Of a stretch of DNA of 64,000 nucleotides, positions 49,268-60,568 are shown one piece after another. The position numbers were made by a program, and so were the translations under genes. The first letter of the stretch is position 1. Each line of letters starts with the position of its first letter. The stretch is from Paramoeba atlantica (lineage: Eukaryota; Discosea). The notes under the pieces were generated by a model that did not search any database, had not been told where the DNA came from, and saw only the letters and a list, made by a program, of their open reading frames with translations. The DNA is taken from assembly GCA_977017575.1 (NCBI GenBank), contig CDRNVI010000056.1:310001-374000 (forward strand), in the 5' to 3' direction.

Positions 49268-50280
49268 TACGGCGGGCCGTTCGAGGCGGTGCAGACCCGC
49301 TGGCGCGGGTGGTGCTTTACCTCGTGACAAGTAATCTTGAAGGAAACAAGCTTCTGAAATCTTTTTTTTGAAGGGCCCGCCCGGCGGGCCCTTCGAGGCG
49401 GTGCAGACCCGCTGGCGCGGGTGGTGCTTTACCTCGTGACAAGTAATCTTGAAGGAAACAAGCTTCTGAAATCTTTTTTTTGAAGGGCCCGCCCGGCGGG
49501 CCCTTCGAGGCGGTGCAGACCCGCTGGCGCGGGGAGTGCTTTACCTCGTGGCAGGTAATCTTGAAGGAAACAAGCTTCTGAAATCTTTTTTTTGAAGGGC
49601 CCGCCCGGCGGGCCCTTCGAGGCGGTGCAGACCTGCTGGCGCGGGGAGTGCTTTACCTCGTGGCAGGAATCTTGAAGGAAACAAGCTTCTGAAATCTTTT
49701 TTTTGAAGGGCCCGCCCGGCGGGCCCTTCGAGGCGGTGCAGACCCGCTGGCGCGGGGAGTGCTTTACCTCGTGGCAGGTAATCTTGAAGGAAACAAGCTT
49801 CTGAAATCTTTTTTTTGAAGGGCCCGCCCGGCGGGCCCTTCGAGGCGGTGCAGACCCGCTGGCGCGGGGAATGCTTTACCTCGTGACAGGTAATCTTGAA
49901 GGAAACAAGCTTCTGAAATCTTTTTTTTGAAGGGCCCGCCCGGCGGGCCCTTCGAGGCGGTGCAGACCTGCTGGCGCGGGGAGTGCTTTACCTCGTGGCA
50001 GGTAATCTTGAAGGAAACAAGCTTCTGAAATCTTTTTTTTGAAGGGCCCGCCCGGCGGGCCCTTCGAGGCGGTGCAGACCCGTTGGCGCGGGGAGTGCTT
50101 TACCTCGTGGCAGGTAATCTTGAAGGAAACAAGCTTCTGAAATCTTTTTTTTGAAGGGCCCGCCCGGCGGGCCCTTCGAGGCGGTGCAGACCCGCTGGCG
50201 CGGGGAGTGCTTTACCTCGTGACAAGTAATCTTGAAGGAAACAAGCTTCTGAAATCTTTTTTTTGAGGGGCCCGCCCGGC
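49268..50280. repeat. 112-bp minisatellite, nine units, each with a GC-only palindrome
   Basis: Units begin TCGAGGCGGTGCAGACCCGC at 49281, 49393, 49505, 49617, 49728, 49840, 49952, 50064 and 50176 (period 112, one 111). Each ends TTTTTTTGAAGGGCCCGCCC plus GGCGGGCCC, a perfect palindrome. Units differ at only a few bases, so the array is young or homogenised. Confidence 0.95.
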
Positions 50281-50603
50281 TAACATTTTGCCTCTGGGAG
50301 GTCTATGTTCGATTCTACTTACGTCTTGTTTATGTTAAGCATTGAGCCGTTTATGTTGTACTTTAATAATGCAAAAGTGCACCTATGGGCACGTTCACTG
50401 GCTCAGTGAGACGGAACCGAGGTTCCCCCAACACTTACACCAGGTCGTGCATACGGAACATTTCGTTCGTTGACAGTTCTTTATGTATCTCTGCTTGGTT
50501 AGCGAACAGGCATTAAGCTCAGACGCCACGTCAAGGCGAGAGATAATTGTCTGAGGACCTTCTTCTCACGAAGAAGGTATTCAAAATGAATGTGATTTTC
50601 GTA
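50281..50603. other. Spacer without recognised features
   Basis: Unique-looking sequence after the minisatellite; no gene, repeat or RNA recognised. Confidence 0.4.
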
Positions 50604-51150
50604 TCAATTTATTTTAGTTTTTTCAGGTACGTATTTTTCATTGCCTTCCTTCTGCGTCATAAGTTTCACGAATTTCGAAACGTCGGCGTTGGGTCGCAAG
50701 TTTTCCAAGTAGCTAAAGCCTCCATCACTTCTTTCAGGGAGTAACCAAAGTTGACTCACACTTTTTACTCTTGAGAGGGCCACGTACACCGAGGCATGAC
50801 ATAACATCTTGCTGTGATAGCATGTTGGTCTGCGGTTCAAGTCTATGCAGACATTTTCTGTAAGAGTAGCTCCCTGTACTTTGTGAATGGTGTAAGAGAA
50901 GCCGCACCCAATTTCAAGCTCATCATCAATATCACTTTTTCGAAATTCAGCCGAAAGATTTCCGTCTACTGTTGAGGCCGAGATGCCAGCTATTGAGAAG
51001 GCTGTGCAATCCAAAATTTTACCAGGCCTTCCATTTTCTTTAATGTATGAGCTTAATTCTTCTTTGGTCTTCTCGTTCTTTACAATGATTTCATCTTCAA
51101 TCATTAGCGTACCATTCACTAGTCGCCTCTGCGGGCATAGGTTGACTAGG
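50604..51150 (-). pseudogene. C-terminal fragment of a Pif1-family helicase
   Basis: The minus frame contains RLVNGTLMIEDEIIVKNE, then SYTIHKVQGATLTENVCIDL and YVALSRVKSVSQLWLLPE. These are the last helicase motifs of the Pif1/RecD-like superfamily 1 (the I-H-K-x-Q-G and V-A-L-S-R blocks). The Walker A and B motifs are missing; the frame runs upstream into GGCCAGCTGGCC repeats that are not coding. Only the 3' third of the gene is here. It may derive from a host Pif1 paralogue (kinetoplastids have several) or from a Helitron; no Rep domain or Helitron terminus is seen. Confidence 0.7.
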
Positions 51151-51177
51151 CACATCACGGGTTTCCCAGGAACAGAA

Positions 51178-51368
51178 AGGCCAGCTGGCCACTTTTCGAC
51201 GAAGCACAAACCGTGTTTTTGGTGGCCAGCTGGCCACCCTTCCACAACATGGCCAGCTGGCCACCCTTCCACAAATTGGCCACTTCTAAAACATGGTCAC
51301 TTCCAAAACATGGCCACTTCCAAAACATGGTCACTTCCACAACATGGCCAGCTGGCCACTCTTCCACA
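51178..51368. repeat. GGCCAGCTGGCC-containing short repeats
   Basis: Five copies of the palindrome GGCCAGCTGGCCAC with linker TTCCACAACAT or TTCCAAAACATGG. Single copies recur near 52427 and 61752. Confidence 0.8.
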
Positions 51369-51379
51369 ACACTCTCCCA

Positions 51380-52365
51380 CCCCCGTGGGACTCACTCAGT
51401 GGACTCACTCAACGTGAGTCACTGCCCCACGTGGCAGTGCTCTGACTCTCTCACGTGCCACTGTAGGTACAGTGCCGATGCAGTCACTACCTTACGTGGC
51501 AGTACTCTCACTCTCTCACGTGCTACTGCAGCTGCACTGCATCACTGCAGTCACTGCCTCACGTGGCATTGCCTCTCACTCTGCCACTGTATCTACACTG
51601 CAGTCACTGCCTCACGTGGCAGTACTCTCACTCTCTCACGTGCTACTGCAGCTACACTGCAGTCACTGCCTCACGTGGCACTACTCTTACTCTCGCACGT
51701 GCCACTGCAGCTACACTGCATCACTGCCTCACGGGGCACTGCTCTCACTCTCTCACGTGCCACTGTAGGTACAGTGCCGATGCAGTCACTGCCTCACGTG
51801 GCAGTACTCTCACTCTCTCACGTGCTACTGCAGCTGCACTGCATCACTGCAGTCACTGCCTCACGTGGCACTGCCTGTCACTCTGCCACTGTATCTACAC
51901 TGCAATCACTGCCTCACGTGGCAGCACACTTACTCTCTCACGTGCTACTGCAGCTGCACTGCATCACTGCAGTCACTGCCTCACGTGGCAGTAATCTTAC
52001 TCTCTCACGTGCCACTGTAGCTACACTGCAGTCACTGACTCTCTCACATTCCACTGTATCTACACTGCATTCACTGCCTCACGTGGCAGTAATCTTACTC
52101 TCGCACGTGCCGCTGCAGCTGCGCTGCAGTCACTGACTCTCTCACATTCCACTGTATCTACACTGCATTCACTGCCTCACGTGGCAGTAATCTTACTCTC
52201 GCACGTGCCGCTGCAGTTGCGCTGCATCACTGCAGTCACTGCCTCACATAGCAGTGCACTTACTCTGGCACGTGCCACTGCAGCTGCACTGCATCACTGT
52301 GCAATCACTGCCTCACGTGGCACTGCTTTCACTCTCTCAAGGTCCACTGTAGCTACACACTGTAC
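51380..52365. repeat. Degenerate tandem array rich in CTCACGTGGCA
   Basis: About 1 kb of imperfect units of about 50-110 bp containing CACTGCCTCACGTGGCA, CTCTCACGTGCCACTGTA and CACTGCATCACTGCAGTCAC. CACGTG occurs more than 20 times. Several frames are open across it only because of the repeat. Confidence 0.85.
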
Positions 52366-52532
52366 CACTCGGACCTGCACATTATTTTGCTCTCTATACG
52401 TATACGAAATGCAAACCGTATTTTTGGTGGCCAGTTGGCCACTTTTTTCAAGAAAAAAAAATCTGAAAAAATAAATCGTTCCGAATTTGTTTTTTTCGCG
52501 ATTTTGAGCATATAAATTTTTTTGTTCAAAAA

Positions 52533-52606
52533 TGTCGATGCCGGGAATCGAACCGCGGACATCCAGCGTCAAAATGGAACCCCTTTACCAACTGGAGTAC
52601 TCAAAG
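52533..52606 (-). tRNA. tRNA-like sequence, probably a pseudogene
   Basis: The minus strand has a good D-arm (CTCC...GGGG) and a T-loop TTCGATT, but the anticodon stem is only four pairs around a nine-base loop and the acceptor and T stems do not pair. I therefore do not assign an anticodon. Confidence 0.35.
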
Positions 52607-52787
52607 GACTATCCTTAGTCAACCAGTTTGTCGTATCGCAGACCTTTGCAGACGCACTTTTTTTTACCAAAAGTGTTCTACAATTTGGGAAATGAGGTCG
52701 TTGTAGATGATTTTTCGAGTATTAAAGAGTTCATCTAATGAGCTACTGCTACGTTTTAAAATTTTGAAAAAACTCGATCTCTCGCTT

Positions 52788-53165
52788 CTTTGAGGGGCAT
52801 TTTCAAGTTTTGGAATTAACCTTAGTAAGCGAGTTAGATACTCCGTATCTCCCTCAATATAGTCAACACCTCTACATTATGCAGACCAGACCCTCTAACC
52901 CCAAACAGGGGGAGTACGTACAAGGATGGAATGACAAAAGAGAAGACAATCCCCCAATATCCCACAAAGGAACCGTAGCATTACCTCTTTGCGAGAGAAA
53001 AGAAATAATAAAGCAACACAAAAAGGGATTAAGCATACATAAATTATCTAATAATTTCGGACGTGACCGTCGCACCATAAGAAGAATTGTTGTCTTTGAG
53101 GGGCATTTTCAAGTTTTGGAATTAACCTTAGTAAGCGAGTTAGATACTCCGTATCTCCCTCAATA
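52788..53165 (+). repeat. 72-bp direct repeats around a 234-bp insert with a small HTH frame
   Basis: Segments 52788-52859 and 53094-53165 are identical (CTTTGAGGGGCATTTTCAAG ... CTCAATA). Between them a frame contains ERKEIIKQHKKGLSIHKLSN and RDRRTIRRIV, a helix-turn-helix of the transposase/resolvase type. The open frame of 118 codons also reads through both repeats. It may be a relic of a transposase N-terminus duplicated with its flank. Confidence 0.55.
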
Positions 53166-53171
53166 AAATTC

Positions 53172-53398
53172 TGAAGGTCAATGTGCTATATGCATTATCA
53201 ATGTGCTATATGCATTATCAATGTGCTATATGCATTATCAATGTGCTATATGCATTATCAATGTGCTATATGCATTATCATTGTGCTATATGCATTATCA
53301 ATGTGATATATGCATTATCAATGTGCTGTATGCATTATCAATGGGCCGCTTAATATGCATTATCAATGTGCCTCTTAGTATGCATTATCAATGTGCTG
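53172..53398. repeat. Iteron array GCACATTGATAATGCATATA, right (inverted)
   Basis: Ten to eleven 20-bp units in the orientation opposite to 47345-47608. The innermost are perfect; the outer two carry CGCTTAATA variants also seen in the left array. Confidence 0.92.
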
Positions 53399-53588
53399 GC
53401 GCCAGAGCCTAAAAAAGAAAATTTGGTCAGGAAAGCTGAAGAAAACGGAAAGATTATAGCCAAAAATAGCCCGGGTAAAAATGGGGTCAATTTTAGCTTC
53501 AACAACCATGGCCGTTCAACCTTTAGGATTCAACTACCATGGCCGTAAAAAGTAATTCCGCTTCCTCCGCTTCCTGGCATTGTTTATC

Positions 53589-56500
53589 CTACGTTGTTGA
53601 GTAGTGTTCAGCAAAAGATCCCGCAGCCACCCAGCTAGCATTCCGGACAGAGTCCAAATACTTTAGTTGCTGTGCGTGGGTGACTGCGAAGTCTAACACC
53701 ATGCCACTTCCCAGGGTGCAATTCGGGAGAAACACGTCAGCTGGTCTGGTGAGACCCCCTCCTGGACCACGATTTCCCAGGCTTTTCTCCCTTTGCGGAG
53801 CCATGTCGGCTTTTCTGCAAAATGCTGTGAATTGCTCACAGACCGCGTTGTGACGGGTGGTGAGGCCATGCCCGTTCTTACATAACAATGCATGTTCCCC
53901 ATTTTTCTGCAGAGGTAATGCGCATCCCTTCGCTGGGCAAGGACGATCTTCTTGATAGATGTCGGATCCCAGCCACCAGCGGGACAACGTGCGGAACTCT
54001 GTTGGTGTGAAGGCGTATCCTTTGCTCCTAGAAGGCGTCACGAAATCCCAGCGACCTGCTCCCTTACCCGACTCTGAAACCCACCGTGCGCCAGTGCGAG
54101 GGTCAGCCTGCTCGTATGCTGTGGTAAATTTCTGCTGTGAGATAGCCTGGCTGAGTTGCTGCTGTCGAGGGATGACCATCTCCGGCGCGGTTGCCCTGTC
54201 CGCTTCCATATTGTTTTGAGTGCTCCGTGGGCGTTTCCTTTTCGGGAGGAAGTTGTGATGGTGGCCTGAGTATGGGGGTGGCTTGTCCTGCTTGAGTGTG
54301 CGCCCCGTGCTGTGATCCACTAGCGCTACTCCTGCTTTACGGTTTACGTCTTGTACCGAAATGGCGAATCCATCAGCCTCTGTAGGATCCCAGTCGTCTA
54401 TGTCGGCGGCGTGCGCGACGGAAGAAACGTAAGCGGCTGTCGCATGGAGTGTTGCAGACCTAAGGCCGAAACCTCCGTGGCGGTTCCTTCGTTGGATTTG
54501 GTCACGTGCGTGGGGTTCCAGGGGGAAAAGTGTCCACTCGACAGCTTTAAGAACGGTTTCGTCTAGTAGGCTACAAAGTTAAAAAAGAGCCCGTGGGGGT
54601 GTGGTGTGGAGAGCGTACACCATTTGGCAGAAACCAGTGCACTGGCGGATGAGGGCGATGGCGACTTGTGGATCGCCTATTAGCCCTATTGCTGCGAGAG
54701 TCTCGCGTGCGGGTTCAATGGCGTGAGACATTAGGAACTCCGCGCAGTGCTCCGCAGACCCAATCGGGGATCCGAGAATATCGAAATTCCCATCAACACG
54801 AATTTTGGCGGTGGGTATTTCCGGAAATAAAGTTGTGTGATGGGCTGAGGCAGGTGGCGTTATTATTTCACACTTGTTCTGATTCAGAAATAGCCCGCAT
54901 TGTGAATCAACCTCGGAAAAAACATCAAGCGCCTTTCGAACCTCCGCCGCCTCCCCCATGAGAACTCCGTCGTCCATGTATGACGTCGTCCATGTATGAA
55001 CTCCGTCGTCCATGTTCCTTCTGGCGTTGTTGAACGCATTTCTGAGGTCCACCTTACAGAAAACAAGACTGTCGCTCCCCTAGTTGTTTAGCATTGTTTT
55101 CCGGCACAGATGAATTACTCGTTCGGCCCCCGCGGATGCAACCACACCATACTGTCTTCCCCGGAATAAAATTTCAGCCTTCTCCTTTACGGCGACGCAT
55201 GCCGCTTTGCTTACTAGACGTCTGAGGGTTTCGCCCGCTTCTATGGGTCGGACATCTTCTTCACCTTTCTCCAGAGCGCAGAGATGGGCTCCTGCGTAGA
55301 ACAGTTGTACCTCTGGCGGTGCCTTTCCTTGGAGCATGTGGTTCACGAGGCGAGTGAGGGCCGAAAGAGGACCCACCTTCTTGTCGGCGTGTTCCAAAAT
55401 GGCAGCCTGGATATGTTCTGGACGTAGACCCATTGTTCCGGCAGAAGACCCTCTGCGAAAACTTTCGACCGCTTTCCAGACTTCCACTTCCTCCAGACGC
55501 AGGGGATTACCCCCAATCGGTGGAAGATCGTTCTCAAGAGGGTTTTCGTGAGGATTTGGGTGCTTTTCTAGAAGCTTCGCAAGAGTCTCCTCGTTGTCCG
55601 GCGCCATGGATGCTGCGGTTAGAGCGGCTAGTCCCCTAGAGTATTCCCCTCGACGTGACAGTATTTCTGCCCTGATTGCCGCTCTTTCTTCTTCGTTTTC
55701 GGAATTTCTAGGCTTGGAGCGTTTTTTGGCGTGATCTTTCAGGGCCTGTTCCCAGAGTAAGAGGTACTCTCCTGCCAACCAAAGCTCCATGTTTTTTTCC
55801 ACATGTGTAGAATATGACATACGAATATGTCTATGTCCTTTGCGTCCGCCTCGGTAAGGTGCAGGTAAGACGCATTTAGGGAGCATTGCGAGCAACGTCC
55901 ATGCCTCCACCGTGTTTTCTTGAACAGCAGAAGTAAAGACTTGTGTCAAAATGCTCGCCCACAGGAATGTGGGACGTCTTTACATGTACTTATGGGCAGT
56001 GCCCACACAGAGCTTAGCGTTGGGAGCAGGTTTTCCGGAGGAACATCCGCTGCGTTTCTAGGACATGTCGTTGGCCTAGGCGGGGTTGGAGATCTGACAT
56101 GGAGGTTGTGGCCTTTGCAGTGCTTGGGGTGAGACTTTTCCTTGTTTTTGTCGTAGTGCCTGCCGCAATCCTTGCAGAGAAATCTTCCATCTCTCTCCCA
56201 CCCGTCTGTGGGTACGCTTTCGCCGTGTCGGTGGGCCACATGGTTGTAACACGCTTGCCATTGTCCACCATGTGGAGGCGTCTTCCAAGAGCATCCTTCC
56301 GCTGGACATACTCGTTGCGTGCTGTGTTGTAGAGACGGTAACGGGTTTGCGTTCTTGCGCTTGTTTGGAGAAGAAATTTTCGCGCCAGAGACCTCCGGCG
56401 GGTTTCCTGCGCTCGCATCCACAACGCGAGAGTGATTGGTCTCTTCATCATCCGTCACTCTCCCCGTGTCCGGTGTGGGATTCTCTCCAGCGAACTTGAC

Positions 56501-56704
56501 GGCTCTTTCTGCCCAGTGTTTCGGTATGTTCTTGGGAATAGGTGTCGTGTATAAAAGTTCATTGTAGGAGCTCTGTCCAGAGATTAAGTGTGCGTTACCT
56601 GCAAATTGGTCCCAATCACCCGTGTTGTGAGAAATCTCTTCCTGGCGGAAAGAGTCGTCGTCCATGGGCAATGCATTCACGTCGAAAAGATCGTCTTGTG
56701 GCAT
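53589..56704 (-). pseudogene. RLE-type LINE, second long copy, decayed
   Basis: Collinear with the intact LINE protein over nearly its whole length in four minus-strand frames (56704-55946, 55949-55080, 55052-54579, 54320-53589). Visible parts: zinc fingers (CPAEGCSW; CKDCGRHYDKNK), part of the reverse transcriptase (MDLRNAFNNARR then SYMDDGVLMGE) and the endonuclease (GPGGGLTRPADVFLP, VLDFAVTHAQQ). The segment encoding the QGDPLGP motif is deleted near 55010 and replaced by a repeated CCATGTATGACGTCGTCCAT stretch. At least four breaks. It ends near 53589, where similarity to the intact copy stops short of the C-terminus. Protein identity to the intact copy about 55-60% by eye: a different lineage of the same family. 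Confidence 0.88.
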
Positions 56705-56752
56705 GATTATACCCTCCTCCTGGGGAAAAAAGTGGGATAATTAAAATGTTGT

Positions 56753-56784
56753 CAACAAGGTACAGAAACTGTATCTTCATCGTT
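56753..56784 (-). other. Spliced-leader-like sequence at the head of the second LINE
   Basis: Differs from 42090-42121 by one base (GATGAAG for GATAAAG). It lies 49 bp before the LINE ATG, again followed by a pyrimidine tract with AG (TTTTTTCCCCAG) and not by a GT donor. Confidence 0.8.
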
Positions 56785-56862
56785 AAAGTTTTTTATTTTT
56801 ATTTTTTTCTTGTTTCTTTTAGCCATTCAGGTTGAGCCCTGAGTCCCTGAGCTATACAAATA

Positions 56863-57280
56863 TTATAAAAATCCCTCGTAGTCCGATGCGCAACTATCGG
56901 AACTGAGTTCCTCAAATTCTTCGGGAACGGGAAACCCGTAGTTATCATTAATGCACTTCATTATATTCACGAAGCGACTCTGCCAAGACTGCTCGCGGCC
57001 ATTATGTGTATCCCCATACTTTACACACTGGAGCGCGACGTTTCGCTGCAACTCCAACGTTGTTGCCCCAAAATTATAGTGTTAGAGTCTTGTTGTTGTT
57101 GTTGCCACAGCCCGTTTACCTGCGTCAGGTGTGGGCTCCTACTTCCCGCGTAGATCGCGGTGCAGATGATGATACTCGAAGCATCAGTATCGACGTGAGA
57201 GGAGAGTTCGACCAGCTCTCTTCCATCACCAGAACGGCAATGGGCCCTCGACCACAGAAGATACGTACCTGACTTTATCT
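56863..57280 (-). pseudogene. Decayed relative of the MGVFTRSKAKE gene
   Basis: The minus strand shows a segment resembling CLYGRELCSLVLAVMHRSS and PTLEVGDHI of the gene at 36622-37346, followed by a frame ending in an acidic tail (FEELSSDSCASDYEGFL). Nucleotide similarity over AGTAGGAG-CCACA and AGCATCA blocks supports this. Several frame changes. Confidence 0.4.
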
Positions 57281-57406
57281 TCCTCTAGAGAAAGCCAATA
57301 AATAATACAATGGTGCTGTCAACCTTTCAGGAATTGCTTCCCTACAGATTGTTGGTCGCGCACCAAGGAGCTCAAGGAGGTGAGGTTCGCTGGGCCCTAA
57401 CATCGC

Positions 57407-58633
57407 CTAACTTGGCGATGCCCCTGACCTAGTTATCACGGCAATATTGACTTTATGACGTATGACCTGGGGGAAAAGGCTCTTTTCGTTTCCTTCGTTT
57501 ATTGCTGTATCTATTCTCTTCTTTATATTGTAAATCTTTATAATCTTGTCTTTCCATGCTTTTCCATTTTGCGCTTGAGTTTTCCATATAATTGGGTTTA
57601 GTCCAGCTCTTTCTGTGGAGCCTCTTATCGCCTGGTCCGCTGTTTTATATCCAGCTCTTGGAATCCTTCCTTCATATGACCCAAAGAGGATTCGGTTAGG
57701 GAACCTTTCTGGGCCCATACGAGCCACGTGACCTGAGAATGATAGTATTCTTACGTCTATTCGAACTTGCAAGGGTGGCACGTGCGCAATGCGTAAAATT
57801 TCCTCGTGCGATTTTCCGTGAAAATTTTGGTTGGCAGTTGGTTCCTTGCTTGGTGTAAACATCTTGTTCGTTTCCGTTTCTCCTTCCCAGGTCCTTATTT
57901 GGAAAGCTTGTTGTATCAGTTGGACGTAGGCCTGAGTTATCCTTGTAAACTGCATTGGTGCAAGCTGCCAAATTGAGCATCCGTATATAAGGTGTGGGAC
58001 GACATAGGCTTCAAACACCTTTGCCTTTGGCCATCTCGAAAGTGCTTTATTTTTCCACACTGCTTTCGAGACCTGTAGAGCGTTAAAGGCGCTTCTTATT
58101 CTGTTATTAACTTCTTTTTCCAGTGACGTATCCTCTTGGATATACGATCCCAAATATTTGAAGCTGCTTACTTGCTCTATTCCGACTCCATTCAGAAATA
58201 TATCTACGGTGTGATACGTTTTTGAGTCAAAGAGTTGAATTACTTGACACTTCGTTTTTCCGCAATTCATCTGCATGCCCCAGTGGCTCGTGGTACTTGA
58301 CACGTTTTCTAAAACCTCCTGTAATTCTGATGCGCTGTCTGACCAGATGGTCAGATCGTCGGCATACGCCAGTATACCAATCTTGTCTTCCCCTTTCACC
58401 TGGTCGCCCCGGTGTGTTCCGTAATAGAGTAGTTCCGACTCCGAAGAATATTCGGCGTGGAAAAATCGATGAAAAGGCTTCAATGTCGCCAATCCGTAAA
58501 TAGCCCGCGCCAAGTCATTTCTAGATGGAGAGTTGAAGGCATTCTTAACATCAATGGATAATATGCAAGAGCCACCTCGATATTTCGCATTCAATTCGTG
58601 TACCACCCGTTTGCAGCCTCCTTTTGAAAGCAC
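57407..58633 (-). pseudogene. LINE reverse transcriptase of a second type
   Basis: A 408-codon frame with CILSIDVKNAFNSPSRNDLA, AYADDLTIWSDSASELQEVL (catalytic ADD) and the thumb-like SFKYLGSYIQEDTSLEKEVN and AYVVPHLIYGCSIWQ. This is the pattern of RTE/Jockey-like non-LTR elements, unlike the RLE type at 42168. The stretch between the first motif and AYADD lacks the usual QG-x-P-x-x-P block, where HRGDQVKGEDK is found, so an internal deletion is likely. No endonuclease domain is present between it and the upstream CCHC frame. Inactive. Confidence 0.8.
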
Positions 58634-59640
58634 GCCCTGTTGGATTGGTGTGAATAGTGGTTGTAATGTGTTTTCGAATTCCGAAATATTGTAAACTTAC
58701 TTTTCCTTTTCCTGCCCTTCCTCGCACACTCTTCACTGTTCCTTTTGAGACGTTCAACTGATCTTGATCTCACCGGTTGAGACACGAATAAAGACTGTTT
58801 GGGGGTGTTTAGCGTGTGCGATGTCATTAGCTTTTGTCTCACTGGTTGAGACACGAATAGAGACTCTTTAGGGGTGCTTGTGCTCACAGCTACATATCGG
58901 ACACCGTTCCATACAAATCTGGGAGATAAACGAGTAGAATAGCCTGTGAAATTCGCTCGCAGTCTCTTCGATGCCGGAGCACGAGTGGTTGTTGGGGTGG
59001 GGAACAATCCGTAGTGGATGGTTCGTCTTTCGGCACGACCGTACGGGGTCTTCGCGCCGCCACTCGCCACCCCCCGACGAAAATCCTGCTGCGAACGGGG
59101 ACAATTCGCACGTATGTGGCCTGGCATACGACAATTATAACAGACAGGAGGCTGAGCCGGTAGCACCCGTCGTGATTGTTTACTTGTCTCTTCGAGCATA
59201 AACTTACCATAAGTATCATCAGGGTTTTGGACCTGGTGCAAACGTTGTTGGACCTTTTCGACGGGAGCGCCGGCTGCCGCCTAGTAATGATTGCAAAGTT
59301 CCTGAATAACTATCTTAGCGATGTTGTAAAAATTCTCATCAGTCCATTCAGCAAGCTTACGCGCGGCATAGGTCCATTGGATCAACATCTCAAAAAGCCT
59401 TTCGCGAACAAGGGGAGGATTGAAACGGACACCGAATTCCTTATACTCGCGAAGCTCGCGTACTAACTCACGTGGTTTGAATTCATCTAGAGCCTCGATC
59501 CAAGTCCCCCATGTTTTCGGTTCGATAGGAGAAAAGTTCTTTGGGTCCGATAAGGATAAGCGATCCAAGGAAGGAAGTCGTTCGACCCGTGCACCGCCCG
59601 GCATCCGGGCTTGAACCTTGGCCAAGGCAAGCGAATAGTA
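58591..59640 (-). pseudogene. LINE ORF1-like frames with CCHC zinc knuckle
   Basis: Two minus frames (59625-59281 and 59241-58591), probably one ORF originally. The first is helical and charged (TWGTWIEALDEFKPRELVRE). The second carries the knuckle CYNCRMPGHIRANC followed by a basic Ser/Arg-rich part with a doubled SLFVSQPVR. It precedes the reverse transcriptase at 57407-58633 in the same direction and overlaps it in another frame. The upstream border has an acceptor-like CCCATTTTCAG near 59656. Confidence 0.6.
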
Positions 59641-59929
59641 ATCTATGTCTGAAAATGGGAAAGGGGAAGTGTTGGAGTCTTACCCAATACTTAATGGTGT
59701 TGTGGACACTCTCAGCACCATTAGTATGGTATCCCTTCTCGTTCACAAACTCCTTAAACCAACTGTACGGATATTATTCGCATTTTTTTATTATTCGCAA
59801 TATACTTATTATTCGCAAATACACTTATTATTCGCATTTTCTATTATTCGCATTTTTTTGGTTTTGGGATTTTTTGTCCTTTTTATATCTGAATGAAGTG
59901 TCACAAGCTCACAATATTCGTCGGCTTAA

Positions 59930-60107
59930 TGCAGGAGGAACCGTCAATTATATGCAAAAAGATGAGACTTGTACGAGTACGGTGAAGAGAGGGATGAAAT
60001 TCCTCACGGAGTGTGTGAACGGAAAGTTGAAAGTAAACGGTGGATCTAGATTTCGACGTATTTTGGCAGACATCCAACTCTTTTGTGAATCTGTGGAGAT
60101 GCAATAA
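59930..60107 (+). pseudogene. ISXO2-like transposase remnant inside the element
   Basis: Reads YMQKDETCTSTVKRGMKF, then CVNGKLKVNGGSRFRRILAD. These match the first-D block and the C-terminal SVNGGSRVRRIFQD of the gene at 38101-39126, with the middle of the gene deleted. This shows the element derives from an ISXO2-type transposon. Confidence 0.75.
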
Positions 60108-60568
60108 GCAAGGGTGATTCAATAAGCAAAGATGGAGGAAGTGATTGGCAAAGGTGAGAGGAATAAGCAAAGGTGGAGGAAGATAGATGTAGTCATGTAA
60201 CGAGAAGCACGATGCATTCGAGAATGATTTTAGGAAAAACCTTTTTTTGCGCAATTTAGGTACTAATTGTCCCATTCTTTTGACTGGAAGTGTGTGACCA
60301 AGCGCCGTAGATGAGGTAGGAGGCGCAAGGACAGAAGCAGAAGGCGGAGAATTCTGACTTTTTGCCGCGGCGACGACGACTTACTCGCGTGGGAATCTGT
60401 AAGCATACCTAGGGAACGTGTTTTCATGGCTCTGGAGCCCCTGCAACTTGGCGTCTTTTTTGGGTCCACCCGGGTCCACTCGGGGTCACGGTGGGTCACT
60501 AGGGGCCATGGTGGGCCACTGCTACTGGTCCTTGTTGATCATTTTGTATGTATGTAATTATTGTGATG

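Noticed and set aside
50604-51150. Autonomous Helitron
   Set aside because: Only the last helicase motifs are present; no Rep domain, no CTRR end or hairpin in the expected place.
51213-52136. A 307-codon frame and overlapping long frames
   Set aside because: Produced by a tandem repeat lacking stop codons in several frames; the translation is a repeated LPHVALLLLSH-like pattern without domain character.
52533-52606. A tRNA gene
   Set aside because: D-arm and T-loop look right but acceptor, T and anticodon stems fail; kept only as a low-confidence relic.
52788-53165. Solo long-terminal-repeat element
   Set aside because: Repeats are only 72 bp, lack TG...CA ends and enclose no retroelement motif.
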